Origin: Nocardioides phosphati
GTDB lineage: Bacteria > Actinomycetota > Actinomycetes > Propionibacteriales > Nocardioidaceae
Direction: 5' to 3'
DNA length: 64,000 nucleotides
Assembly (NCBI RefSeq): GCF_014646375.1
Contig: NZ_BMNI01000002.1
Location: 124,001-188,000, forward strand
Shown here one piece after another: positions 33,323 through 42,048 of this stretch; the first letter of the stretch is position 1; each line of letters opens with the position of its first letter. The notes under the pieces are model-generated. The model did not search any database. It worked only from the letters and a program-made list of their open reading frames with translations, and was not told the origin of the DNA. The position numbers were made by a program, and so were the translations under genes.

Positions 33323-34031
33323 CCGCCTTCCGCGCCTCCCGGGCCGCGCGCTTGGCATCGGCGGCGTAGGTGTCACGGACGTACTCCTGGCCGGAGAGCG
33401 CCTGGATCGCGTCCATGATCTCGTCGGTCACCTTGCGCAGGATCTCGCGGTCGCCCTGCTGTCCGGCGTACTGCGCGAAGCTCATCGGCTCGCCGAAGCG
33501 GATGACCGGGCGGGTCCAGCGGCCGAACTTCTTGCCCTGCGGCGCCAGCTTGTCGGTGCCGAGGACAGCGACGGGAACGACCGGGACGCCGGTCTCGATC
33601 GCGATCACCGCGACGCCGACCTTGCCCTTGTAGAGGCGACCGTCGTGCGAGCGGGTGCCCTCGGGGTAGATGCCGAAGATGTGGCCCTCGTTGAGGATCC
33701 GCTTCGCGGTGATCAGCGCACCCTCGGCGGCGGTGGCGCCCGAGCGGTCGATCGGCACATTGCCGGTGTTGGTGAAGAAGAACTTCTTCAGCTTCCCGCG
33801 CAGGCCGACGCCCTCGAAGTACTCCGCCTTCGCGACGTAGCGCACCATCCGCGGCAGCGAGTTGGGCACGAAGAGCCAGTCGAAGTACGACAGGTGGTTG
33901 CCCGCGAGCAGCACGCCACCCTCGGTCGGCACGTTCTCCTTGCCGGAGACCTTCGGCATGAAGAAGAGCTTCAGCCACGGCCCGACGGAGACGTACTTGA
34001 GGAAGGAGTAGAACAGCGGTTGATCGCGCAC
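33303..34031 (-). CDS. plsC: 1-acylglycerol-3-phosphate acyltransferase
   Basis: A 242-residue PlsC-type acyltransferase making phosphatidic acid. The catalytic NHLSYFD has His46 and Asp51 (H-x4-D), the phosphate-binding motif is YPEGTRSHDG, and PVVPVAVLGTD follows. The GTG at 34031 (VRDQPLFYSFLKY) fits family starts, with minus-strand TAGGCT (34044-34039) 7 nt upstream, so leaderless; an upstream ATG at 34067 would run through that promoter. The C-terminus is Ala/Lys-rich. Same synteny slot as Rv2182c. Confidence 0.92.
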   Translation of the reverse strand: MRDQPLFYSFLKYVSVGPWLKLFFMPKVSGKENVPTEGGVLLAGNHLSYFDWLFVPNSLPRMVRYVAKAEYFEGVGLRGKLKKFFFTNTGNVPIDRSGATAAEGALITAKRILNEGHIFGIYPEGTRSHDGRLYKGKVGVAVIAIETGVPVVPVAVLGTDKLAPQGKKFGRWTRPVIRFGEPMSFAQYAGQQGDREILRKVTDEIMDAIQALSGQEYVRDTYAADAKRAAREARKADGGSAA

Positions 34032-34038
34032 AAAGCGA

Positions 34039-34077
34039 AGCCTAGGGCATGAAAGTGGGCCGTCCATGGGGCAGGAT
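34039..34077. promoter_or_regulatory. divergent -10 boxes for plsC and the hydrolase
   Basis: Minus-strand TAGGCT (34044-34039) and plus-strand CAGGAT (34072-34077) each lie 7 nt before their start codons (GTG 34031 and ATG 34085). Only 53 nt separate the two genes, so the -35 regions overlap. Confidence 0.55.
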
Positions 34078-34084
34078 GCTCGGC

Positions 34085-34852
34085 ATGGCCATCCAGTCCC
34101 ACCCGCTCGCGTGGTCGGCTCCGGCGAACCCGGACCTCACCCGCGGACAGCGCATCGGCGTCCTGCTCAGCCACGGCTTCACCGGCTCCCCGGTGTCGAT
34201 GCGTCCGTGGGCGGAGTTCCTCCACGAGCACGGGTACGCCGTCGAGGTGCCCTGCCTCCCCGGCCACGGCACGACGTGGCAGGAGATGAACGGCACCGCC
34301 TGGGACGACTGGTACGCCGAGGTGACCGCGGCGTTCGCCCGCCTGCGCGCCACGTGCGACCAGGTCTTCGTCTGCGGACTGTCGATGGGTGGCGGCCTCG
34401 CGCTGCGCCTGGCGGCGGAGCGTCCCGGTGACGTCGCCGGCCTCGTGCTCGTCAACCCGGCCGTCAACTCCGTCGACCCCCGCCTGCGGGTGGTCCCGGC
34501 GCTGAAGCGCGTGGTCAAGGGGTTCCCCGGCATCGGCAACGACATCAAGAAGAAGGGCGTCGACGAGCACGGCTACAACAAGGTCCCGCTCCGCGCCCTC
34601 GCCTCGATGCTCGAGGGCTGGAAGTCGCTGCGCCCGCGCCTGGGCGAGGTCAAGGCGCCCCTGCTGCTGATCCGCTCGACGGTGGACCACGTCGTCGACC
34701 CGTCGTCCGCGCGGATCATCCTCGGCGGCGTCGGCTCGGCCGACGTCCGCGAGGAGCTGCTGACCGACAGCTACCACGTGGCGACGCTCGACAACGACGC
34801 CCCGCACCTCTTCGAGGAGTCGCTGGCGTTCATCCGTAGGCTTTCCGTGTGA
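34085..34852 (+). CDS. alpha/beta hydrolase (carboxylesterase/monoacylglycerol lipase-like)
   Basis: A 255-residue alpha/beta hydrolase: oxyanion region LLSHGFTGSPVSMRPWAEFL, nucleophile elbow CGLSMGGGLAL (Ser), acid in LLIRSTVDHVVDP and the catalytic His in ATLDNDAPHLFEE or TDSYHVATL. The pattern fits Est30/monoglyceride lipase-like esterases. Next to plsC it may act on acylglycerols. GTGA overlap at the 3' end couples it to the next membrane protein gene. Confidence 0.88.
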   Translation: MAIQSHPLAWSAPANPDLTRGQRIGVLLSHGFTGSPVSMRPWAEFLHEHGYAVEVPCLPGHGTTWQEMNGTAWDDWYAEVTAAFARLRATCDQVFVCGLSMGGGLALRLAAERPGDVAGLVLVNPAVNSVDPRLRVVPALKRVVKGFPGIGNDIKKKGVDEHGYNKVPLRALASMLEGWKSLRPRLGEVKAPLLLIRSTVDHVVDPSSARIILGGVGSADVREELLTDSYHVATLDNDAPHLFEESLAFIRRLSV

Positions 34853-35289
34853 CGCAGGAACCATCCGCCAACGAGGGCTCGGAGGACGAGAAGGCGTGGG
34901 CGGACATCGTGGCCGGCTGGGGCGAGTCGCCCGTCGGTGACGTGCCCGAGGCGGAGTCGATCGCGGAGCCGGCTGCCAGCCAGCCGCCTGCGCCGCCCGA
35001 GCCCGAGACACCCGCCTGGAACCCCGTTCCCTTCGACCTCGCCGACGAGGGCGCCTTCGTGCCGCCGACTCCCCCGCCGGTGCCGCTGCCGTCGCCTCCG
35101 CGGCTGCTCGCGTGGATCGGCGTGATCGGCTCTCCGCTGGTCTTCCTCGTCTTCCTCGTGCTCGGCCTGACGCTGCCGTCGTGGGCGAGCACGCTGCTCG
35201 TCGCGGCGTTCATCGGGGGCTTCGTCTTCCTCGTCGCGACGATGCGCAACGATCCGCCCGACCCGTACGACGACGGCGCGCGCGTCTAG
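34849..35289 (+). CDS. proline-rich two-helix membrane protein
   Basis: A 146-residue protein: an acidic N-terminus (EGSEDEKAWADIVAGWGE), a Pro-rich stretch (about 45-85), then two hydrophobic helices (about 87-108 and 112-130) and the tail RNDPPDPYDDGARV. Similar short actinobacterial proteins are annotated only as hypothetical. It starts at GTG 34849 inside the hydrolase stop (GTGA) and ends overlapping the convergent glucokinase gene by 4 nt. Function unknown. Confidence 0.75.
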   Translation: MTQEPSANEGSEDEKAWADIVAGWGESPVGDVPEAESIAEPAASQPPAPPEPETPAWNPVPFDLADEGAFVPPTPPPVPLPSPPRLLAWIGVIGSPLVFLVFLVLGLTLPSWASTLLVAAFIGGFVFLVATMRNDPPDPYDDGARV

Positions 35290-36209
35290 TCGCCGTCGCC
35301 GCGGACCTCGTCGCGGACCAGGCACGCCGCGCCGACCAGGCCGGCGGTGTTGCCGAGCTGTGCGGCGACGACCGCGGGGATGTCGCGGTGGCCGGCCCCC
35401 ACGAGTGAGCGCCCGAGGGCGACGCGGGCCGGCTCGAGCAGCCGGTCGCCCGCCTCGGAGACGCCGCCACCCACCACCACGAGCTCGGGGTCGAACGCCG
35501 CCACGAGGTTGGCCAGGCCCACCCCGAGCCAGTGCCCCAGCTCCGCGAACGCCGCACGCGCCTCGAGGTCGCCCTCGTCAGCCGCCGCGGTCACCATCCG
35601 CCCGTTGAGCAGGCCCGAGTCACGCTCGCGGGCGTAGCGTTCGAGGGCACGGCCGGAGCAGTACTGCTCCCAGCAGCCGTGCGACCCGCACTCACAGGCC
35701 AGGCCGTCGGGCACGACCTGCATGTGCCCGAACTCCCCTGCCATGCCGTTGTGGCCGCGGTGGATGCGGCCGCCGATCACGACGCCCCCACCCAGGCCGG
35801 TGCCGAGGTTGACCGTGATCACGTCGGAGCAGCCGCGGGCGGCGCCCAGCACCAGCTCGCCGTACGCGGCAGCGGTGGCGTCGTTCTCCAGCCGGACCGG
35901 CGCGTGCCAGCGAGCCGCGAGCCGCGAGCGGACCGGCTCGTCGAGCCAGGGCAGGTGCGGGGCGAAGCGGACCCGCTCGCCCTCCGCGTCGACGAACCCC
36001 GCAGCGGCGACCCCGACGCCGGCGAGCGGCCGCCCGTCCGCCGCCTCCAGCACCGCCTCGGTCAGGGCGTCCTCCACCATGCGGGCATCGACCCGGCGCC
36101 CCGGCGTCGTACGCCGCGCCGTGGCGCCGACCCGTCCGTCGTCGTCGACCACCCCGGCCAGGACCTTCGTGCCACCGACGTCGACGCCCACCCAGACCGG
36201 TTCGCTCAC
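35286..36209 (-). CDS. ROK-family glucokinase
   Basis: A 307-residue ROK sugar kinase: N-terminal phosphate loop GVDVGGTKVLAGVVDD, RLENDATAAAYGELVLG, the ROK zinc motif ACECGSHGCWEQYCSGRAL (Cys ligands) and VVVGGGVSEAGDRLLEP. It phosphorylates glucose with ATP (or polyphosphate in some actinobacteria). The GTG at 36209 gives VSEPVWVGVDVG; minus-strand CAGACT (36221-36216) is 6 nt upstream. An ATG at 36329 is rejected because it would cover the inverted repeat at 36224-36248. Confidence 0.92.
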   Translation of the reverse strand: MSEPVWVGVDVGGTKVLAGVVDDDGRVGATARRTTPGRRVDARMVEDALTEAVLEAADGRPLAGVGVAAAGFVDAEGERVRFAPHLPWLDEPVRSRLAARWHAPVRLENDATAAAYGELVLGAARGCSDVITVNLGTGLGGGVVIGGRIHRGHNGMAGEFGHMQVVPDGLACECGSHGCWEQYCSGRALERYARERDSGLLNGRMVTAAADEGDLEARAAFAELGHWLGVGLANLVAAFDPELVVVGGGVSEAGDRLLEPARVALGRSLVGAGHRDIPAVVAAQLGNTAGLVGAACLVRDEVRGDGD

Positions 36210-36223
36210 GGTCCCAGTCTGCC

Positions 36224-36248
36224 CTGACCGTGTCCCCCGAACGGTCAG
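36224..36248. repeat. inverted repeat between glucokinase and the TadE-like gene
   Basis: CTGACCGT and ACGGTCAG form a perfect 8-nt inverted repeat around a 9-nt centre, just upstream of the glucokinase -10 and about 75 nt before the TadE-like start. It is a candidate operator for one or both genes. Confidence 0.45.
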
Positions 36249-36322
36249 TACGCCCCACCCATGCGGGTCAATTGCCTGTCGAATCCGGCGGTGCGCAGGT
36301 GGTCCAGACCTACCGTCGATTC

Positions 36323-36742
36323 GTGGCACTCGGGAGGAACGAAGAAGGAGCGGCAGCAGTCGAGCTCGCGCTCGTGCTGCCGATCCTGGTCACGCTCCTG
36401 TTCGCCATCACGGACTTCGCGATCGTGTTCGGCCAGACCCTCGCGCTCAACAGCGCCGCCCGCGAGGCAGCGCGCCAGGGCGCCGTCCCGGGCCAGACCT
36501 GCGCCGAGGTCACCGCCATCGGCAAGGCGTCGGCGACCTCCATCGCGATGACCGGTGCCGCCGTCACCGCCACCGTCACGCCGTGTCCTGCGGGCGACGT
36601 GTGCCTGGGCTCGACGCCGGGCCAGGCGGTCGCCGTCACCCTCCGCTACACGCACACGTGGCCGATCCCGCTGCTGGTGCCGGGCGTGCCCTCGACGTAC
36701 TCGATCTCGGGCCACGGGGAGTTCCGGTGCGAGTACTCGTGA
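36323..36742 (+). CDS. TadE-like pseudopilin
   Basis: A 139-residue TadE-family protein: charged start ALGRNEEGAAAVELALVLP with the Gly-Ala and Glu typical of the prepilin-like motif, one transmembrane helix (about 12-36, ITDFAIVFGQTLALNSAAREAARQG), and a small outer domain with paired Cys. TadE minor pseudopilins belong to Tad/Flp pili. The GTG at 36323 is 6 nt after TACCGT (36311-36316); a start at 36230 would lie across the inverted repeat. GTGA overlap couples it to the TadG-like gene. Confidence 0.87.
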   Translation: MALGRNEEGAAAVELALVLPILVTLLFAITDFAIVFGQTLALNSAAREAARQGAVPGQTCAEVTAIGKASATSIAMTGAAVTATVTPCPAGDVCLGSTPGQAVAVTLRYTHTWPIPLLVPGVPSTYSISGHGEFRCEYS

Positions 36743-37929
36743 CCCGGCGCCGCGACGAGGAGGGCGTGGTCGCCGTACTGACCGCGATCTGCTCGGTGTC
36801 ACTACTGGTGATCGGCGCGTTCAGCGTCGACCTCGGCATGGCCTACACCTCGCGCACCGCACTGCAGACCGCTGCCGACGCCGGCGCCCTCGCCGCCGCC
36901 GCGACGTACGCCGGGACCGATGCCGGCTCCTGCGACGCGATCCTGGCCGCCGTCCCGCACGCGACCGCCGACTCCGTGGCCCAGGGCTACCTCACCGCCA
37001 ACCGCTCCGCGATGACGGCCCACGCGACGGGCACGCTGACCGCCGCGTGCACGCAGGGCCGCCTGCAGGTCAGCTTCGACGTCAGCGGAGACACGCCCGC
37101 CTACCTCGGGCGGCTCGCCGGCGTCGACCAGATCGACACGACGGCGCACGCCGCGGTGGGCGTCGAGGTCGCGCCCGGCGGCGACGGGCTGCGTCCGCTC
37201 GCAATCTGCGGCAGCGACCTCCCCGCCGGAGCCGGCCCGGGCACCGTGTGGCGCACCTTCGTGCCCGGCCAGGGGCTCGCTCCGACGACGAGCTGTCCCC
37301 AGCCGACGACCGCCGGCAACTGGTGGACGCTCGACTGTCCCGGCGAGAGCACCGACGACGGGGGCGGCCAGGCCCAGCTCTACGACCAGGTCCGCAACGG
37401 CTGCTCACTGCCGATGAGCGTGGTGAGCGGTCAGGCCGGACTGACCGGCACCGCCCTCGGCGACCGCCTGCGCGCGGCCTGCCCGGCGGCGTCGACGGTG
37501 GCGCCGTACTCCTGCCTCTCCGGCGACCCGGGACAGCCGGACGCCGGGCAGGTGGAGGACGCGTGGGCCGCCCTCATCGACACCGGGGCCACGATCGGGC
37601 TGCCGGTCTTCTGCGCGGCGTCGAGCTGTGGGCCGACCGTGACCGGGACCGGCACCAACGCGGTCTTCCCGCTCCAGCGGATCGTCGCCGTGAGCGTCTG
37701 CGGCTACCACTTCGGCAAGCAGCTCAAGAAGCGCTACAGCAGCGGCAGCGGCACCTGCGGGCCCGCGAACGCCGACGCCGCGGCGCTCATGGCCGACGAC
37801 ACCGACCGGAGCTACCTGCTGCTGGTCTCGCGGTCGAAGCTCGCGTCGGGCTCGACGCAGGCAGGTGGGTGCGCGCTCGGCGACACGAGCTGTGACGGCG
37901 GCTACCGCCGGGTGCGGCTGCTCGAGTAG
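36739..37929 (+). CDS. TadG-like pilus-assembly protein
   Basis: A 396-residue protein: TRRRDEEGVVAVLTAICSVSLLVIGAFSVDLGMAYTSRTALQTAADAGAL is the TadG-like Flp pilus N-terminus (shown here in parts: GVVAVLTAICSVSLL and DLGMAYTSRTALQ). One membrane helix (about 12-32) is followed by a large Cys-rich outer domain (about 40-396) without an obvious VWA motif. It starts at GTG 36739 within the TadE stop (GTGA). The remaining pilus genes lie 4 kb downstream, so the TadE/TadG pair is detached from the main operon. Confidence 0.85.
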   Translation: MTRRRDEEGVVAVLTAICSVSLLVIGAFSVDLGMAYTSRTALQTAADAGALAAAATYAGTDAGSCDAILAAVPHATADSVAQGYLTANRSAMTAHATGTLTAACTQGRLQVSFDVSGDTPAYLGRLAGVDQIDTTAHAAVGVEVAPGGDGLRPLAICGSDLPAGAGPGTVWRTFVPGQGLAPTTSCPQPTTAGNWWTLDCPGESTDDGGGQAQLYDQVRNGCSLPMSVVSGQAGLTGTALGDRLRAACPAASTVAPYSCLSGDPGQPDAGQVEDAWAALIDTGATIGLPVFCAASSCGPTVTGTGTNAVFPLQRIVAVSVCGYHFGKQLKKRYSSGSGTCGPANADAAALMADDTDRSYLLLVSRSKLASGSTQAGGCALGDTSCDGGYRRVRLLE

Positions 37930-37943
37930 CGAGCAGACGGCGC

Positions 37944-38342
37944 TCAGCCGAAGGGGCCCTCGAACGGTCCGAAGTCGTCGTCCTCGAGGTCGATCTTCTC
38001 GACCGGGTCGCGACGCGCGTGCGTGCCACCGCTGGCCTTGGCGTCCTCGGGGACGGCTGCCTGCAGCACCGCCGAGGCGGCCTGGGCGATGCTCGCCGCG
38101 GCGATCGCGAGGTGGGTGCGGACCTCGGGGCTGCTCTCGCGCACGATGTGGACGACGCGGCAGAACGGGCAGTACTTGCAGTCCTCGCCGGTGGCGAGGT
38201 GCTCGCTGGCGTCGTGGAAGGCGCCACCCAGGCCAGCGCCAAGGTCCGAGCCGTGGTCCTTGGCCCAGCCCGAGAGCGCGCCGAGCAGCTTGGCGGTCTC
38301 CTCCGCCACGGAGCCGACCTCCGGGCGCTGTTCGTCGCTCAT
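37944..38342 (-). CDS. DUF5304 family protein
   Basis: A 132-residue soluble protein with an N-terminal helix region (VGSVAEETAKLLGALSGWAKDH), a Cys motif CKYCPFCRVVHIVRE (C-x2-C-x2-C), and an acidic C-terminus (KIDLEDDDFGPFEGPFG). This matches DUF5304, always near the ArsA-like/SRPBCC genes in actinobacteria. The ATG at 38342 overlaps the ArsA stop (ATGA at 38342-38339). Function unknown; the Cys motif could bind metal. Confidence 0.85.
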   Translation of the reverse strand: MSDEQRPEVGSVAEETAKLLGALSGWAKDHGSDLGAGLGGAFHDASEHLATGEDCKYCPFCRVVHIVRESSPEVRTHLAIAAASIAQAASAVLQAAVPEDAKASGGTHARRDPVEKIDLEDDDFGPFEGPFG

Positions 38343-39520
38343 GACTGCCTCTCCTCGAAACGCACCTGCAGCGCTCCATGGTCGACCCTCGCACCCCTGA
38401 CGTCCAACCGGGCAAGGCCGGCGGGCAGTGTCAGGAGGCGCCGGTAGGAGCCGACGGTGAGCACGAGCTCGTCGCCGTGGCGCACCAGGTCGACGTCGCC
38501 ACGGCCCACGAACGGCAGGGCGAGGCGGAGCACCGCACCGGTCTCCGTGCGTGCGACCTGGAGCGGCCCCGGCCCCGACGGTACGGCGAGCGGGTCGCTG
38601 TCGGCGTACAGCCTGCGGGCGAAGTCGGCGAGCGCCGCGACGCCGACGGGCTCGCCGGAGTGGTAGTCGGAGCGCCAGAGCTGGAGCCCGGCAAACGACT
38701 GCTCGGTGTCGGCAAGCACCTTCGTCTGCGCCTCGACCCAGCCCGCGCGCCAGCTGTCCGGAGCCTCGTCGGGGCCGATCGCCGGGAAGATCCGGTTGGC
38801 GACGACGCCGTCGACGCGGTAGCCGAAGAGCGAGAGCGTGGTGAAGGAGCGGCGGGCCTCGGCGAGGACGACCGTCTCGGGCGTCATCACGATCCGCACG
38901 CTCGCCTCGGGGCCGGAGAGGAGCTGCCGGACCTCGTCGAGCTCGGCGTGCAGCCGCTCCATCGCGTCGAAGGTGTTGTCCTCGGGCATGGGCACACCGA
39001 CCGCCTTGGTGATCAGCGGGCGGAACGCCTTGATCGCCTTGCGGCCGACCGGGAAGACCCGCTCCATGTACCACGCGAGGGCCTCGGGCAGGGCGAGCAG
39101 CCGCAGCGTCTCCGCGGTCGGCGCGCAGTCGACGATGACCGTCTCCCAGTCGCCGGACAGCACGTGGCGGCGGAGCTGGAGCAGCGCCAGCACCTCCTCC
39201 GCACCCGGGATGACGGTGAGCTCCTCGGCGGCGACGGGGTCGACACCGGCCGCGTCGAGCACCGAGAGCAGGTAGCGCTGGATGTCGGCCCAGGACTCCT
39301 CGAAGAGCCGCTGGGCATCGACCTGCTCGACGTACAGGTTGTCGGCGACGAGGGTCGGGGTCGTGCCGATCTCGGTCGCGAACGCATCGGCCAGCGAGTG
39401 GGCTGCGTCGGTGGAGAGGATCAGCGTGCGCCGGCCCGAGGCGGCGGAGGCGACCGCGGTCGCCGACGCAGTGGTCGACTTCCCCACCCCGCCCTTGCCG
39501 GTGAAGAGGAGGATCCGCAC
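38339..39520 (-). CDS. ArsA/Get3-like ATPase
   Basis: A 393-residue deviant-Walker ATPase: P-loop ILLFTGKGGVGKSTTASATA (Lys15 region), switch I STDAAHSLADAF, ETVIVDCAPTAETLRLL switch II, and a C-terminal ArsA HSP20-like beta domain (about 310-393). Bacterial ArsA homologues of this type are not arsenite pumps; no ArsB or ArsR is nearby. The GTG at 39520 is 2 nt after the SRPBCC stop. Position matches Rv2184c. Confidence 0.9.
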   Translation of the reverse strand: MRILLFTGKGGVGKSTTASATAVASAASGRRTLILSTDAAHSLADAFATEIGTTPTLVADNLYVEQVDAQRLFEESWADIQRYLLSVLDAAGVDPVAAEELTVIPGAEEVLALLQLRRHVLSGDWETVIVDCAPTAETLRLLALPEALAWYMERVFPVGRKAIKAFRPLITKAVGVPMPEDNTFDAMERLHAELDEVRQLLSGPEASVRIVMTPETVVLAEARRSFTTLSLFGYRVDGVVANRIFPAIGPDEAPDSWRAGWVEAQTKVLADTEQSFAGLQLWRSDYHSGEPVGVAALADFARRLYADSDPLAVPSGPGPLQVARTETGAVLRLALPFVGRGDVDLVRHGDELVLTVGSYRRLLTLPAGLARLDVRGARVDHGALQVRFEERQS

Positions 39521-39522
39521 GG

Positions 39523-39954
39523 TCAGAGCGACTCGACGCGCTTCTTGAGCCCCTTGAGGGCGGTGTCGATGAGGATCTTCTCGCCCTTGCGCTTGATCAT
39601 GCCGATCATCGGGATGGCGAGCTCGGCCGAGAGGCTGTAGGTCACCTCGGTGCCCTCGTCGACGGGACGCAGCACGTAGGAGCCGTCGAGCATCTTCAGC
39701 ATCTTGCCCTCGGCGAGGGTCCAGCTGACGTCGAGGTCGTGCCACGTGTAGGCGAGGGTGTACTCGTCGTGGATCGGCGGGACGTCGAGCTCGAAGCGGA
39801 CCTTCTCGGCGCGCTGCCCGGGCTGGCCCGCGACCACCTGCGCGGTCTCCACGCCCTTGGCCCACAGCGGGTACGCCGCGAAGTCGGCGATCACGGCCAT
39901 GACCTCGCCCGGCGACGCGTCGACGACGATCGACGACGTGGTCTGTTCGGGCAT
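39523..39954 (-). CDS. SRPBCC-family protein (TB16.3-like)
   Basis: A 143-residue START-like ligand-binding protein: SSIVVDASPGEVMAVIADFAAYPLWAKGVETAQVV at the start, VRFELDVPPIHDEYTLAYTWHD, and C-terminal amphipathic helix KRKGEKILIDTALKGLKKRVESL (shown in part). It resembles M. tuberculosis Rv2185c by sequence pattern and neighbourhood. An AGGA 6 nt before the ATG at 39954 could be a ribosome site, or CAGGAT a -10. It leads the SRPBCC, ArsA, DUF5304 operon divergently from fadD. Confidence 0.88.
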   Translation of the reverse strand: MPEQTTSSIVVDASPGEVMAVIADFAAYPLWAKGVETAQVVAGQPGQRAEKVRFELDVPPIHDEYTLAYTWHDLDVSWTLAEGKMLKMLDGSYVLRPVDEGTEVTYSLSAELAIPMIGMIKRKGEKILIDTALKGLKKRVESL

Positions 39955-40037
39955 GGGTAATCCTGTCCTGGAGCGGCTGGGTACCGGCAACCGTACCGGA
40001 TACCCGCGGTACGCCGGAGGCCGGTAACGTGCGCTCC

Positions 40038-41849
40038 GTGCGCGAGTTCTCCACTCCCCCGACGGTGCAGCTCCCCACGACCGGGGCCCGCGCCGGCAAC
40101 CTGACGGACGACGTCGTCAGCAACGCACGCGCGCACTCCTCGACCACCGTGCTGACCCGCCGTGACGCCTCCGGCGCATGGGTGGACGTGAGCGCCGCCG
40201 GCTTCCTCGCCGAGGTCACCGCGGCCGCCAAGGGGCTCGTCGCGGCGGGTGTCGCGCCGGGTGACCGGGTCGCGCTCCTGTCCGGCACCCGCTGGGAGTG
40301 GACCATCCTGGACTACGCGATCTGGTGCGCGGGCGCCGTGAGCGTGCCGATCTACCAGACCTCCTCGGCCGACCAGGTCGGCCTGATCCTCGCCGACGCC
40401 GGCGTGCGTGCCGTGCTCGTCGAGAACGCCGCCCTGCTGGCGCGCGTCGACCAGGTGCGCGACTCCGTGCCCGACCTCACGCACGTCTGGACCATCGAGG
40501 AGGGTGCGCTCGACGCCCTCGCCGCCGCGGGTGCCCCGGTCTCCGACGCCGACCTCGAGGCTCGGCGTACGTCGAGGGGTCGGGACGACCTCGCCACGCT
40601 CGTCTACACGTCGGGCACGACGGGCGAGCCCAAGGGCTGCATGCTCACGCACGGCGCGCTGATGGACGAGATCACCCTGGCCACCTCCGAGCTTCCCGAG
40701 CTCTTCGACGAGGGCGCCTCGACGCTGCTCTTCCTGCCGCTCGCCCACGTCTTCGCGCGGATCGTGCAGCTCGGCTGCATGCGGGCGCGGGTCCGGCTCG
40801 CGCACTCCTCCGACATCCGGATGCTCACGCGCTACCTCGGCGAGCTCCAGCCGACGTTCGTCTTCGGCGTGCCTCGGGTCTTCGAGAAGCTCTTCACCAC
40901 CGCCTCGCAGCAGGCGGCCGCCGATGGCAAGAGCCGCGTCTTCGACCGGGCCGTCGAGACCGCGATCGCCTGGTCGCGGGCGCGCGACGCCGGCCGGGTG
41001 CCGGTGCGCCTCCGCGCGGAGCACGCGCTCTACAACCGGCTGGTCTACGGGCGCCTGCACGAGGCGCTCGGCGGGCAGTGCCGCTGGGCCTTCTCGGCCG
41101 GCGCCCCGCTGGGCGAGCGGCTCGGCCACTTCTACCGCGGCACCGGCATCACCGTGCTCGAGGCCTACGGGCTCACCGAGACGTCGGGCGCCGTCACCCT
41201 CAACTCCGCCGCGGCGCAGAAGGTCGGCACCGTCGGCCGCCCGCTCCCCGGCACCACCGTCCGCGTCTCCGACGACGGCGAGCTGCTCTTCCGCGGGCCG
41301 CAGGTCTTCCGCGGCTACTGGCGTGACGAGGCCGCGACCGCCGAGGTCATCGACGACACCGAGGACGGCGGCTGGTTCCACACCGGCGACGTCGGCGAGG
41401 TCGACGACGAGGGCTTCGTGCGCATCACCGGCCGCAAGAAGGAGCTCCTCGTCACGGCGGGCGGCAAGAACGTCTCCCCCACCGTCCTCGAGGACCGCCT
41501 CCGGTCGCACCCGATCGTGAGCCAGTGCATGGTCGTCGGCGACGGCGAGCCGTTCATCGGCGCCCTGGTCACCATCGACGCTGACACGTTCGGCCAGTGG
41601 GCCGAGGCCCGCGGGCGCAAGGGCCGCCTCGCCGACCTCGTCGACGACCCCGACCTCGTGGCGGAGGTGCAGCGCGCGGTCGACGACACCAACAGCGCCG
41701 TCAGCCAGGCCGAGGCGATCCGCAAGTTCACGATCCTCCCGGCCGACTGGAGCGAGGAGGGCGGCCAGCTCACGCCGTCCCTCAAGCTCAAGCGGGCGGT
41801 CGTGATGCGCCAGTTCCGCCGCGACGTCGCCGCGCTCTACGGCCGCTGA
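40038..41849 (+). CDS. fadD: long-chain fatty acid CoA ligase (FadD15-like)
   Basis: A 603-residue AMP-forming acyl-CoA synthetase. Motifs: TLVYTSGTTGEPKGCMLTH (phosphate loop), FLPLAHVFARIVQ, AYGLTETSGAVTLN, WFHTGDVGEVDDEGFVRITGRKKEL, and the catalytic-Lys region TPSLKLKR at the end. It activates long-chain fatty acids for lipid synthesis or beta-oxidation. I chose GTG 40038, 7 nt after TAACGT (40025-40030); a GTG at 40029 lies in that box. Synteny with Rv2187. Confidence 0.92.
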   Translation: MREFSTPPTVQLPTTGARAGNLTDDVVSNARAHSSTTVLTRRDASGAWVDVSAAGFLAEVTAAAKGLVAAGVAPGDRVALLSGTRWEWTILDYAIWCAGAVSVPIYQTSSADQVGLILADAGVRAVLVENAALLARVDQVRDSVPDLTHVWTIEEGALDALAAAGAPVSDADLEARRTSRGRDDLATLVYTSGTTGEPKGCMLTHGALMDEITLATSELPELFDEGASTLLFLPLAHVFARIVQLGCMRARVRLAHSSDIRMLTRYLGELQPTFVFGVPRVFEKLFTTASQQAAADGKSRVFDRAVETAIAWSRARDAGRVPVRLRAEHALYNRLVYGRLHEALGGQCRWAFSAGAPLGERLGHFYRGTGITVLEAYGLTETSGAVTLNSAAAQKVGTVGRPLPGTTVRVSDDGELLFRGPQVFRGYWRDEAATAEVIDDTEDGGWFHTGDVGEVDDEGFVRITGRKKELLVTAGGKNVSPTVLEDRLRSHPIVSQCMVVGDGEPFIGALVTIDADTFGQWAEARGRKGRLADLVDDPDLVAEVQRAVDDTNSAVSQAEAIRKFTILPADWSEEGGQLTPSLKLKRAVVMRQFRRDVAALYGR

Positions 41850-42048
41850 CGTCGTCCGACTGGGGCCACGGACGGTCACCCGGTTGGGAAGTGGCGTAGT
41901 CCATTTGGGCCATATGCCCGGGACCTTCTCCCTACTCCGCCCGAAATGCGGCATTGTGATGAACGCAACTTGAGGGAGTTGCTGACAGGACGGTTCTGGG
42001 AGGGAAACCGGGTCGTCCGGTCATGCTCACCTAGTAATTGAGGGTGTC
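41850..42048 (+). promoter_or_regulatory. 199-nt upstream region of the Tad pilus operon
   Basis: This is one of the least GC-rich parts of the window (for example the stretch around 41945-41975). It carries the 13-mer CTGGGAGGGAAAC (41996-42008), repeated exactly at 50858-50870 upstream of the first pilin gene. A TAGTAA/TAATTG patch lies near 42032-42040 and GAGGG is 5 nt before the cpaB ATG. No clear -35/-10 pair can be called. Confidence 0.4.
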
